Shown: positions 9,537 to 17,676 of the stretch, one piece after another
Numbering within the stretch: the first letter of the stretch is position 1
How the letters are laid out: every line of letters starts with the position of its first letter
DNA from: an uncultured Actinomycetes bacterium
Lineage (GTDB): Bacteria > Actinomycetota > CADDZG01 > WHSQ01
Assembly (NCBI GenBank): GCA_937863385.1
Contig: CALMBW010000020.1
Span: 1-64,000 of the forward strand
Direction of reading: 5' to 3'
DNA length: 64,000 nt
Program-made: the position numbers and the translations under genes
Notes under the pieces: generated by a model
Told to the model about the DNA's origin: nothing
Seen by the model: the letters and a program-made list of their open reading frames with translations, nothing else
The model's database searches: none

Positions 9537-10595
9537 TCAGGGCTGAGCGGGTGACGGCACCGGCGCCTCGCTAGGCCGCGTCGCGCGTGGCGCCTGGCCT
9601 GCAGGCACGGTGGTGGCATCGGGGTCGGTGATCTGTCCACTGGCAAAGTCGAGGACACCGTAGCTGGGATCGATCGTGACGTTCGCTTCCTCGTAGAGGT
9701 TGGCCAGATACTCCCGCCAGGCTTCGTCTTGGAGCGGTGTCGAGAGCTGCTCTGCGATCTGGTCGCGCACCTCGTTCAGCGATGCGGTCTCACGATCGTT
9801 GACACGGATGATGTGCCATCCGAACTCAGTTTGAACTGGGTCCGAGATCTCACCGATCTCAAGTTGTGCCATCGCTTCTTCGAAGGGACCCACGAACTGC
9901 CCCGGAGGGTTGCAGCCTAGGTCTCCGCCACTCTTCGCGTTCGACGAATCCTGCGAACGTTCGGCTGCGAGCTTGTCGAATAGCCGATCGACCTCACCGG
10001 CGGCGGCCCCTTGGAGTTGAGCCGCGATCAGCCGGGCCTCGCCCTGGTCTGCAACCAGGATGTGCTGTGTGCAGGTCTGCTGATAGTTAGCGATATTGGA
10101 CTCGTAGAACTCTGCGATCTCTTCCTCGGAAGCTCCAACGTCACCCGTCACGACCTCACGAAGCCGCTCTTCGATCAGGCGGTCTGCGATGAAGTCCTTC
10201 AGCTGAGGCAAGGTTAGAGCTTCCTCCTTCAGCGCTTCCTCGAAGGCATTCTCGTCGGCAAAGTCAGCCTGGATCAGGTCTAGTTCAGCCTCAACGTCCT
10301 CGGGCGTCACCTCGAGACCCTCCTCACGCGCGACCGGCGTCAAGACGGCCCGGCGCACCAGGGTAGCTAGGACCCCTTGGAGGTACTGGCGTTCGACCGC
10401 CTCGATGTCGCCCTGTCCCGCTAGCTGCTTGTACCTCTCGGTCTTGCGGAAAGACTCCAATTCGGCCTCGATCGCCTCCGCCGAGATCTCCTTGCCGTTG
10501 ACCCTCGCAGCCGAAGTGTCGAGGAGTCCGCCGCACGACGCCATCGAAAGACCGAGCGCGACAGTAGCGATCGCTCGCAGGGGGGTCCGGTTCAT
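9537..10595 (-). CDS. SurA/PrsA-type lipoprotein peptidyl-prolyl isomerase
   Basis: A 352-residue secreted foldase. The N-terminus is a lipoprotein signal peptide with lipobox LSMASC (lipidated C21). A SurA-like N-terminal helical domain (AARVNGKEISAEAIEAELESF, and a LIQADFADE stretch) follows. From about residue 175 a rotamase (parvulin/PpiC) domain runs from QTCTQHILVADQGEARLIAAQL to FGWHIIRVNDRE. The C-terminal 40 residues are proline/alanine-rich and disordered. It likely assists folding of exported proteins outside the membrane. It overlaps mfd by four bases and precedes mazG. Mycobacteria have a different lipoprotein gene (lpqU) near this position. Confidence 0.88.
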   Translation of the reverse strand: MNRTPLRAIATVALGLSMASCGGLLDTSAARVNGKEISAEAIEAELESFRKTERYKQLAGQGDIEAVERQYLQGVLATLVRRAVLTPVAREEGLEVTPEDVEAELDLIQADFADENAFEEALKEEALTLPQLKDFIADRLIEERLREVVTGDVGASEEEIAEFYESNIANYQQTCTQHILVADQGEARLIAAQLQGAAAGEVDRLFDKLAAERSQDSSNAKSGGDLGCNPPGQFVGPFEEAMAQLEIGEISDPVQTEFGWHIIRVNDRETASLNEVRDQIAEQLSTPLQDEAWREYLANLYEEANVTIDPSYGVLDFASGQITDPDATTVPAGQAPRATRPSEAPVPSPAQP

Positions 10596-13500
10596 GAGAC
10601 CGAGGTTAACTGCTTCAGAAGGTCGCTAACCCACCTCACCACCCCGTCTTTGGGCAGCAGACGCTCGGGGATGAGAAGGGTGGCAGTGGTGGGGCGCCAC
10701 TGCGCCTGGGGGAGCAACCTCTGCAACCTGACCTGCTTGGAGTCGATGAGGTCGATGGGGCGGATGCGTAGATTCTTGGCCACTGTTGCCACCTCTTCGA
10801 TGCCTGCAGCAAGCAACAGCCGGCGCAACTCGGCGAGCTCGAACAATGCTTCGACCGCGTCCGGCAGGGGTGCTCCGTATCGATCGATCAACTCGGCGCG
10901 CACCTCCGCGATGTCTTCTATGGTGCGAGCAGAGGCTATACGGCGGTACGACTCGAGACGAAGGTTCTCATCTAAGACATAGCTCTTGGGGATGAAGGCT
11001 TGAAGTGGGAGATCGATCCGGACCTCGCTGTCCTCTTGCCACGGAAGACCCTTAGCTTCATCAACCGCAGACGCCATGATCTTGACGTAAAGATCAAAGC
11101 CGACCTCGGAGATGTGCCCGTGCTGCTCGGCCCCCAACATGTTTCCTGCTCCTCGGATCTCGAGGTCTCGCATGGCGATCCGAAGTCCGGATCCGAGGCC
11201 GGTGTGTTCAGAGATCGTCTTCAGTCGCTCGTGCGCCCCTTCGGTCAGTGACCTGTCCGGCGGGAAGAAGAGGTAGGCGTAGGCACGCTCATGCGCGCGG
11301 CCGACTCGCCCCCGCAGCTGATACATCTGTGACAAACCCAAGAGGTCGGCACGCTCGACGATCATCGTGTTGACCGTCGGCATGTCGAGGCCAGACTCGA
11401 TGATGGTCGTGCAAACAAGAACGTCAGTCTTGGCGTCCGAGAAATCGATCATCGCCTGTTCCAAGGCACGTTCATCCATCTGGCCATGCGCGATACCGAC
11501 CTTGGCATCGGGAACCAGCTCTTGCACCCGCCGGGCGGCTTCTTCGATCGAACGAACCCTTGGGTAGACGTAGAACACTTGACCGTCACGCAGCAGCTCC
11601 CGGCGTATCGCCGAAACCACCGTCATATCGTCGTAGTCCCCGACGTAGGTCATCACCGGATGCCTGTCTTCGGGCGGGGTGTCGATGATCGACATGTCCC
11701 TGATCCCCGACATGGCCATCTCAAGGGTGCGAGGGATCGGCGTAGCCGTAAGGGTCAAGACATCGACGTTGGTGCGCAGCTCTTTGAGCCGCTCCTTCTG
11801 CTCCACACCGAAGCGTTGTTCTTCATCGATGATCACGAGTCCAAGATCGGAGAAGGTCACATCCTTTCCCAGCAATCGGTGGGTACCTACGACAACGTCC
11901 ACCTTTCCGTTGCGAACGTCTTGTGCCACTCGGTCCAGTTCGGAGCGTGAAAGGAAGCGCGACATCATCTCCACCCGTACCGGAAAGCCCCTCATGCGCT
12001 CCGCGAACGTGGCGTGGTGCTGCTGGGCCAAGATGGTGGTCGGAACCAAGACCGCAACCTGTTTGCCGGCGGTCACCGCTTTGAAAGCCGCGCGCACGGC
12101 AACCTCGGTCTTGCCATAACCGACGTCGCCACAGATGAGCCGATCCATCACCTTCGGCGATTCCATGTCATCTTTGATCTCGTCGATGGCGCGCAGTTGG
12201 TCGGGCGTTTCCTCGTAGGGAAAGGCATCCTCTAGCTCTCGCTGCCACGGGGTATCCGCAGAGAAGATGTGCCCGCGCTTGCCCATCCGTTGCGCATAAA
12301 GGGTGACGAGCTCGGTGGCGATCTTCCGTGCCTGGCGGCGGACCCGAGACTTTGTCTTCGACCATTCGGAACTTCCAAGACGCGAGATGCGCGGTGCTTC
12401 TCCTCCGATGTACTTGCTTACGAGGTCGACCTGATCTGAAGGAACGTAGAGGCGATCCTCCTTGAGGTATTCGATGATCATGTACTCGCGATGCTGGCCA
12501 AGCAGCTCGCGTTCGACCATCCCTTGATAGCGGCCGATCCCATGGACCTCGTGCACGACTAGGTCCCCAAGTGCGAGGTCGAGTGGTCCCGAAGTCTGGG
12601 CGCGCCTTTGGCTGATCCTGCGTCTGGCCGCACCTGCACGACGCCCCGTGAAGTCAGACTCTGCCACGAGTGCCAAACGTGCCCAGGGCAGCACGAAGCC
12701 ACGGGCCAACTCTGCAACTACCAGACAGCCGCCCGCCGGTGCATCTTCATGCGGAGCTTCGTCGGCGATCTCGAAGAGGTAGCCCAATCGCTTGATGTTC
12801 TTGCGGATGCGTTCGGCAGTCTCGGGCATGGAAGCCGCAATGATGGCCCGGTACCCATCCCCGATCAGAGATCCGAGGCGTTCCACCAACAGTTCGGGCT
12901 TACCCGAGGTGTCCACCCAGGTTTGGATGCCTAGATCTTGCGAGTCCAAAGACGCCAAGGCCGACATCAGCACGACGCCGTCCTCGTTACCGAGAACATC
13001 GCCTATCGGCGCGTAATGAGGGATCTGCTCACCCGACAGCTCGGCCCACTCCGACACTTGCTCGAAGATCTCGTTCGCACGATCCTGTACGCGGCGAGGT
13101 TCACACACCACTATCGGCGAGCCGTCCGGCAAAAGCGACGTCAGAGTCACCATGCGGGTGGCGAGTCGGGGCAGCAGCCGTTCGGCACCAGCGACGATCA
13201 CGCCTTCGGCGAGTTGAGCTAGCGCCGGGTCGTCATCTGCACGCGCCAACTCCGATGCCTTCGCCATCGTTGCGGCGTCCGCCCGCAGCTCCCTGCAGGG
13301 CGCGACGTCTACCGGTTCGATATCACCGAGAGATCTCTGAGAAGCGAGAGCGAACTCACGCAACGAAGTGATCTCATCACCCCAGAACTCGGCCCGAACC
13401 GGGCGTTCGCAAGAAGGAGAAAACACATCGAGGATGCCTCCTCGTATCGCGAACTCCCCGCGCCTCTCCACGATGTAGTTACGTTCGTATCCCATCTCAA

Positions 13501-13954
13501 CAAGAGCTTCAGCGGTTCGGTCGAGATCGAGGGTTGAACCCGGCCCTATCCGAAGGAGTTCGGGAGCCTGCTCGGGCTCGGCGATCAACTGAGTTAGACC
13601 CTGGGCACTCGTGCAAACGACGAAAGCCCCTCCCCGCGCGACGCGCGCCATCACGTGCAACCGGCGACCCATCGTTTCGACCGATGGCGATATCGGCTCA
13701 CCGGGCAAGACCTCCCACCCCGGCATCACTTCGGCTCCCGAACGACCCAGGAACGCATGGATATCTCTGGCGAGATGTTCGGCTTCCTCCGCCCTCGCCG
13801 TGACCGCTAGGACGGGTACGCCCAGGTGCTGTGCCATGGCTGCCAGCAGGAAGGGGCGAGCAGGATCGGGGGCCGTGACGGGGGCGCGTTCAGCGGCGAG
13901 CGCGCGGACGCGCTCCTCAGAGAGAAGATCGAGGAGAGGACGCAGTGATGCCAT
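10592..13954 (-). CDS. mfd: transcription-repair coupling factor Mfd
   Basis: A 1120-residue Mfd that removes stalled RNA polymerase and recruits UvrA. In order: a UvrB-homology region (roughly residues 1-330, with FLGRSGAEVMPGWEVLP), a CarD-like RNA polymerase interaction domain near residue 450-510 (LALGDLVVHEVHGIGRYQGM), and RecG-like helicase domains. These carry Walker A GDVGYGKTEVAVRAAFKA, Walker B IIDEEQRFGV, LTATPIPRTLEMA, IIESGLDMPTVNTMIVERAD and QLRGRVGR. A C-terminal TRCF domain (AFIPKSYVLDENLRLESYRRI) closes the protein. Nothing appears truncated. It leads the mfd-surA-mazG transcript. Confidence 0.97.
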   Translation of the reverse strand: MASLRPLLDLLSEERVRALAAERAPVTAPDPARPFLLAAMAQHLGVPVLAVTARAEEAEHLARDIHAFLGRSGAEVMPGWEVLPGEPISPSVETMGRRLHVMARVARGGAFVVCTSAQGLTQLIAEPEQAPELLRIGPGSTLDLDRTAEALVEMGYERNYIVERRGEFAIRGGILDVFSPSCERPVRAEFWGDEITSLREFALASQRSLGDIEPVDVAPCRELRADAATMAKASELARADDDPALAQLAEGVIVAGAERLLPRLATRMVTLTSLLPDGSPIVVCEPRRVQDRANEIFEQVSEWAELSGEQIPHYAPIGDVLGNEDGVVLMSALASLDSQDLGIQTWVDTSGKPELLVERLGSLIGDGYRAIIAASMPETAERIRKNIKRLGYLFEIADEAPHEDAPAGGCLVVAELARGFVLPWARLALVAESDFTGRRAGAARRRISQRRAQTSGPLDLALGDLVVHEVHGIGRYQGMVERELLGQHREYMIIEYLKEDRLYVPSDQVDLVSKYIGGEAPRISRLGSSEWSKTKSRVRRQARKIATELVTLYAQRMGKRGHIFSADTPWQRELEDAFPYEETPDQLRAIDEIKDDMESPKVMDRLICGDVGYGKTEVAVRAAFKAVTAGKQVAVLVPTTILAQQHHATFAERMRGFPVRVEMMSRFLSRSELDRVAQDVRNGKVDVVVGTHRLLGKDVTFSDLGLVIIDEEQRFGVEQKERLKELRTNVDVLTLTATPIPRTLEMAMSGIRDMSIIDTPPEDRHPVMTYVGDYDDMTVVSAIRRELLRDGQVFYVYPRVRSIEEAARRVQELVPDAKVGIAHGQMDERALEQAMIDFSDAKTDVLVCTTIIESGLDMPTVNTMIVERADLLGLSQMYQLRGRVGRAHERAYAYLFFPPDRSLTEGAHERLKTISEHTGLGSGLRIAMRDLEIRGAGNMLGAEQHGHISEVGFDLYVKIMASAVDEAKGLPWQEDSEVRIDLPLQAFIPKSYVLDENLRLESYRRIASARTIEDIAEVRAELIDRYGAPLPDAVEALFELAELRRLLLAAGIEEVATVAKNLRIRPIDLIDSKQVRLQRLLPQAQWRPTTATLLIPERLLPKDGVVRWVSDLLKQLTSVS

Positions 13955-14039
13955 GCCCCCTCAGTATCGCGTCAGCCCGCAAGTGTCCGATATGGGATGC
14001 TTCGTCCGGTAACCAGGAAACCGAGAGGGGGTGAACTGG

Positions 14040-14201
14040 ATGCGACTGAGGACATCTCTGGCAGCCTGCTGCTTGGCCGTCGCCAGCCTGGCGTTGGCAG
14101 CTCCGGCATCGGCCTCCATCGGCTGCGAGCCCGGCGATCCGAACTGCAACACACTCTGCTCCCTGGTGGACAGACTGCCCAAGGCTTCGTGCAATACCTG
14201 A
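14040..14201 (+). CDS. small secreted four-cysteine peptide (hypothetical)
   Basis: A 53-residue reading frame with a good purine-rich site (GAGAGGGGG) about 10 bases before ATG 14040. It begins with a clear signal peptide: MRLR, a hydrophobic alanine/leucine core, then APASA, with predicted cleavage after A25. The mature peptide of about 28 residues (starting SIGCEPGDPNC) has four cysteines at positions 29, 36, 40 and 51, enough for two disulfides. It is alone on the plus strand, divergent from mfd, and followed by a strong hairpin. I do not recognise a family. The combination of signal peptide, ribosome site and cysteine spacing makes it likely real, but no homologue search was possible. 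Confidence 0.6.
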   Translation: MRLRTSLAACCLAVASLALAAPASASIGCEPGDPNCNTLCSLVDRLPKASCNT

Positions 14202-14261
14202 TAGAGCTAAAAGTCCGGTTTGGACCGGTTTCGAGCGGGTAGATGCCCCACAAGACGCATC

Positions 14262-14324
14262 AAGGACGCGGCCCCCTTACCCCCCTTGAGGTAACTCCCA
14301 TCCCAGGACCGGGGCCGCGTCCTT
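14262..14324. terminator. long inverted repeat, probable bidirectional terminator
   Basis: Arms AAGGACGCGGCCCC (14262-14275) and GGGGCCGCGTCCTT (14311-14324) are perfectly complementary over 14 bp with a 35-base spacer. The repeat lies between the end of the plus-strand small peptide gene and the end of the minus-strand pth gene, the place expected for a shared terminator. The large loop is unusual, and no strong T-run follows on either strand. Confidence 0.6.
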
Positions 14325-14340
14325 GCTTTGCGTGACCGTG

Positions 14341-14943
14341 TTATCTGCGGCGTCTGTCGTTGATCTCGGTCATCGCACGATCAACGCCATCAGTGATGAC
14401 GGCTTCGACCGCGTCGGCTGCGTCGGCCAGAAGGTCGTCCAGCACCTTGCGCTCGGACGACGAGAATCGATCGAGAACATGGTCGACTGCGTCGTTTCGC
14501 GGGCGTCCTACCCCCACGCGCACCCGTGTGAAGTCCTTAGAAGAGAGGTTCGACGCGAGCGATTTCAGTCCGTTGTGACCGGCAGTACCTCCCCCATTCT
14601 TGATACGCACCTCACCGAATCCGATGTCCATCTCGTCGTGCACGACGACGAGCCGCTCGAGGGGGACCTTGTAGAAGTCCATCAACAGCCGTACCGGTCG
14701 TCCCGACAGATTCATGTAGCTCATCGGCCGCGCGAGAGCGACCTTTGATAGCCCAAGGCGACCCTCAGCAACCATGCACCCACTTTTGTGCGACCTGAAA
14801 CGTTCACCGATGCGACCCGCGATCAAGTGCACGACCATCGCTCCGGCGTTATGCCGCGTTTCGGCATACTCGGGCCCGGGGTTACCCAAGCCGACGATCA
14901 CCCAGCGATCGGGATCAGTTGTGGCCTTCGAGAACAGGCCCAT
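14341..14943 (-). CDS. pth: peptidyl-tRNA hydrolase
   Basis: A 200-residue Pth that releases peptides from prematurely dropped peptidyl-tRNAs. The signature VGLGNPGPEYAETRHNAG holds the active-site Asn21 and catalytic His31, and VVHDEMDIGFGEVRIKNGG carries the conserved aspartate near residue 105. TAGHNGLKS and RVGVGRP follow. Length is normal. It starts 21 bases after rplY, the conserved ctc-pth (rplY-pth) pair found in both Bacillus and mycobacteria. Confidence 0.96.
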   Translation of the reverse strand: MGLFSKATTDPDRWVIVGLGNPGPEYAETRHNAGAMVVHLIAGRIGERFRSHKSGCMVAEGRLGLSKVALARPMSYMNLSGRPVRLLMDFYKVPLERLVVVHDEMDIGFGEVRIKNGGGTAGHNGLKSLASNLSSKDFTRVRVGVGRPRNDAVDHVLDRFSSSERKVLDDLLADAADAVEAVITDGVDRAMTEINDRRRR

Positions 14944-14964
14944 CGGGGCGGGGCGTCCCGCCGG

Positions 14965-15672
14965 CTATTCGGCCTGTTCGGCGTCGGAGCCTTCACCGTC
15001 GGCATCAGATGCCTCTTCGCCACCCTCTGCCTCATCGGTTTCCTCCGAAGCTTCGCCTTCGACCTCAGGTTCGCCCTCGATGCCGGCTTCGGCCTCCATG
15101 GCCTCGAGTTCTTCTTCAGAGATCGGGGCACTGACCGAAGCAACGACCGTCTCGGGATCGTTGAGGATCTCGTAGCCGCCCGACGCCGAGAGTTGCTCGA
15201 CCCTTAGGGCATCCCCGATCGCCAGATCGCTGATGTCAGCGTCGATCGACTCCGGCACGTCGGTAACAGTGCACCGGACGTGAAGCGTGGCCAGCGGCTG
15301 TTGGAGCACGCCGCCTTCCTTGGCCCCTTGAGCCTCGCCGACCAGGTGCAAAGGAACCTCGACCTCGACCTTCTCGGTTCGAGAGACAGCGATGAAGTCG
15401 GCGTGGAGAACAGTGCCTCGCACGGGATCGCGCTGAAGTTCCTTGGTCAACGCCAAGGTGGAGCGACCATCGAGGTCCAGATCCAACAGCACATTGAGTC
15501 CGGCGTCGGTATTGAGCGCGGTAAGGAACTCCCGGCGGTCAACGACGATCGGCTGGGGCTCCATGCCGTGGCCGTAGACGACCCCGGGTACCTTTCCTTC
15601 GGAACGGGCCCTTCGAGCCGGGCCCTTGCCCACCTCGGACCGCTTGGTCGCCTGAAGCTTTACCTCTGCCAC
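14965..15672 (-). CDS. rplY: 50S ribosomal protein L25/general stress protein Ctc
   Basis: A 235-residue L25 of the long TL5/Ctc type, binding 5S rRNA. The N-terminal domain (VKLQATKRSEVGKGPARRAR, then VPGVVYGHGMEPQPIVVDRREF) is followed by the TL5 C-terminal beta domain (VEVPLHLVGEAQGAKEGGVLQQ). From about residue 180 an acidic tail made almost only of Glu, Asp, Ala, Ser and Gly ends the protein (pattern EEASDADGEGSDAEQAE). Such tails are common in actinobacterial L25. It lies directly before pth. Confidence 0.93.
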   Translation of the reverse strand: MAEVKLQATKRSEVGKGPARRARSEGKVPGVVYGHGMEPQPIVVDRREFLTALNTDAGLNVLLDLDLDGRSTLALTKELQRDPVRGTVLHADFIAVSRTEKVEVEVPLHLVGEAQGAKEGGVLQQPLATLHVRCTVTDVPESIDADISDLAIGDALRVEQLSASGGYEILNDPETVVASVSAPISEEELEAMEAEAGIEGEPEVEGEASEETDEAEGGEEASDADGEGSDAEQAE

Positions 15673-15912
15673 TTTTTGATTCCTCCGTCACTAGGATTCC
15701 CGTAGCGCCCAGCAGGCGCGTGCTCCCCAAGGTTCAGCGGGAGGGGGCCCTGGCCACGTTCGGCCCTGGGCGACAAGCCATTATCGCCGCGAATGCACTA
15801 TCTCTCAACTCGCCTGCCATCTGCCCCCTGGAGGGCCTTGAAGGGCCTTGAAGGGCCATCGCCACGACACCGGCCCCAGGTCCATCAAAACCCCTTGCCC
15901 GGCCCTGGCTGG
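15673..15912. other. intergenic region with short tandem repeat
   Basis: The 240 bases between the ANTAR gene and rplY hold no credible gene. At 15832-15857 the 10-base unit AGGGCCTTGA is repeated about 2.6 times. A pyrimidine-rich segment near 15680 on the minus-strand side contains the leader of rplY. No RNA family could be recognised. Confidence 0.5.
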
Positions 15913-16548
15913 CTAGGTCCCGACGATCCGATTCGCGATGTCACGCAACTTCACATTCGAGTGTTGTGACGCGGTTCGAAGCATCTCAAAGGCCTCACGT
16001 GAGCCAACCTTCTCGCGTTCCATCAGTATCCCGATCGCCTGATCGATCACTGCCCGCGACTTCAAGGCCTCTTCAAGCTGCTCGACAGTAACCGCCGCCC
16101 TTTCATAGAGCTTGGCGTAGTCGACAGCGAAGGAAGCCTGTGTGGCATAGGCGCGGGCTGCGGGAACAAGATCTTCGGAGAAAGGTCCGCTGCTGCGTGA
16201 GTAGATATTCAGCGCTCCGATCGAGATCGACTCCAACTCCAGAGGAGCCGCTAACACCGCACTGAACCCCTTGTCTTGTGCTGCACGCGCGTACTGTGGC
16301 CACCGATCTTCGACTGCAAGATCCTCGGTGCGAACGACGAAGTTCCCACGCATAGCATCCACACATGGACCCGTCCCATTCGCGTACTGCACCTCGTCAA
16401 CCGCGGTGGCATCGGAGTCGGTGCTGTAGGCCGTCTCGATCGTTTCGTGGTCCATCAGCGTGACGCTGACCGCATCCGCGCCCGGGAATTCCTTTAGCAC
16501 TGCATCCCCGATCTTGGTGAGTGATTCCTCAACCGGTGAGATATCCAC
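15913..16548 (-). CDS. GAF and ANTAR domain-containing antiterminator
   Basis: A 211-residue regulator. Residues about 10-145 form a GAF domain (ADAVSVTLMDHETIETAYSTD, then GTGPCVDAMRGN and AAPLELESISIGALNIYS). The C-terminal 60 residues are an ANTAR RNA-binding three-helix bundle (LEEALKSRAVIDQAIGILM, the AFEMLRTASQHSNVKLRDIA helix). ANTAR proteins prevent transcription termination by binding dual hexaloop hairpins in nascent RNA; the GAF domain would sense a small ligand or redox state. It sits between prs and rplY, an unusual insertion in an otherwise conserved order. Its RNA targets are unknown. Confidence 0.9.
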   Translation of the reverse strand: MDISPVEESLTKIGDAVLKEFPGADAVSVTLMDHETIETAYSTDSDATAVDEVQYANGTGPCVDAMRGNFVVRTEDLAVEDRWPQYARAAQDKGFSAVLAAPLELESISIGALNIYSRSSGPFSEDLVPAARAYATQASFAVDYAKLYERAAVTVEQLEEALKSRAVIDQAIGILMEREKVGSREAFEMLRTASQHSNVKLRDIANRIVGT

Positions 16549-16632
16549 TCAGCCTCCCGTTCCTCTCGGGACGTGTCGGAGCATGTGATGCAGCGACCCT
16601 TGGTTGTTAGAGACCGGCACCATGATCAACCT

Positions 16633-17622
16633 CTATGGCTGATTCTCGCCATGGAACAACTCCGACACCGATTCCTCTTCGAACACCGCTTTGATGGTCT
16701 CTGCGATGAGAGGGGCGATAGAAAGGACGACAAGTTTGTCCATCTGCTTCTCACTGGGGGTAGGAACCGTGTTCGTAACCGCAACTTCCTTGATCACCGA
16801 ATTCTTGATCCGGTCTACCGCTGGACCACTAAGTACCGCATGTGTGGCTGCCGCATAGACCTCGGAAGCTCCTGCTTCGAGTAAGGAGGCCGCCCCACTC
16901 GTTAACGTGCCCGCTGTGTCGATCATGTCGTCGACGATCAGACAGACCTTGTCACGCACCTCACCAACCACGGCCAATGTTTCGCTCTGGTTGCGGGTCT
17001 CTTTGCTGCGTCGCTTGTGAAGGAACGCGACTTGCCCATGCAGGTTTTGGAATTCGCTCAGATGTTGCACGTACTTGTCCGCTAGCCGCACGCCACCGGC
17101 GTCGGGCGAAACGATCACGAAATCATCGGGCAACTTGTTGGCATAGTGGTCTGCCAAAGTCGGCAGGGCGGTGAGATGATCGAACGGGATGTCGAAGAAC
17201 CCTTGGATCTGGCCGGTGTGAAGGTCAACCGACAGCACCCGGTCCGCGCCGGCAGCTTCATAGAAATCTGCGATCAACTTGGCCGAGATCGCCTCGCGAG
17301 AGCGAGCCTTGCGGTCGGCCCGGGAGTAGGGGTAAAGGGGGGCAACCGCGGTGATCCTCTTCGCCGACGCACGCTTAAGGGCGTCGATCATGATCAGTTG
17401 TTGCATCACGTTGTGATCGACCGGATCGCACATCGCCTGGATCACAAAGGCATCACAACCTCGCACCGAGTCCGTAAAGCGCACGTAAGTCTCGGAGTTC
17501 GCGAAAGACTCGATCTCGACATGGGACAGTTTCATGCCGAGAGTGGTCGCAACCTCTTCGGCCAAGGCCACATGGGCGCCGCCAGAGAAGATCATCAGTC
17601 GCTTATGCGTTACCAGCTGCAA
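16633..17622 (-). CDS. prs: ribose-phosphate pyrophosphokinase
   Basis: A 329-residue PRPP synthetase making 5-phosphoribosyl-1-pyrophosphate for nucleotide, histidine and tryptophan synthesis. Family motifs are all present: GGAHVALAEEVATTLGMKLS, the ATP/flexible-loop region PLYPYSRADRKARSREAISAK, the Mg2+ site VLSVDLHTGQIQGFF, VSPDAGGVRLADKY and the PRPP-binding CLIVDDMIDTAGTL. It lies 54 bases downstream of glmU on the same strand, the widely conserved glmU-prs pair. The first codon is probably the start; Met10 (MIFSGG) is an alternative. Confidence 0.95.
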   Translation of the reverse strand: MQLVTHKRLMIFSGGAHVALAEEVATTLGMKLSHVEIESFANSETYVRFTDSVRGCDAFVIQAMCDPVDHNVMQQLIMIDALKRASAKRITAVAPLYPYSRADRKARSREAISAKLIADFYEAAGADRVLSVDLHTGQIQGFFDIPFDHLTALPTLADHYANKLPDDFVIVSPDAGGVRLADKYVQHLSEFQNLHGQVAFLHKRRSKETRNQSETLAVVGEVRDKVCLIVDDMIDTAGTLTSGAASLLEAGASEVYAAATHAVLSGPAVDRIKNSVIKEVAVTNTVPTPSEKQMDKLVVLSIAPLIAETIKAVFEEESVSELFHGENQP

Positions 17623-17676
17623 CTCGTTCCAACCTTCCCTTGCGTTCGGTCCGCTCTCACACTCTACAGCGAGCAG

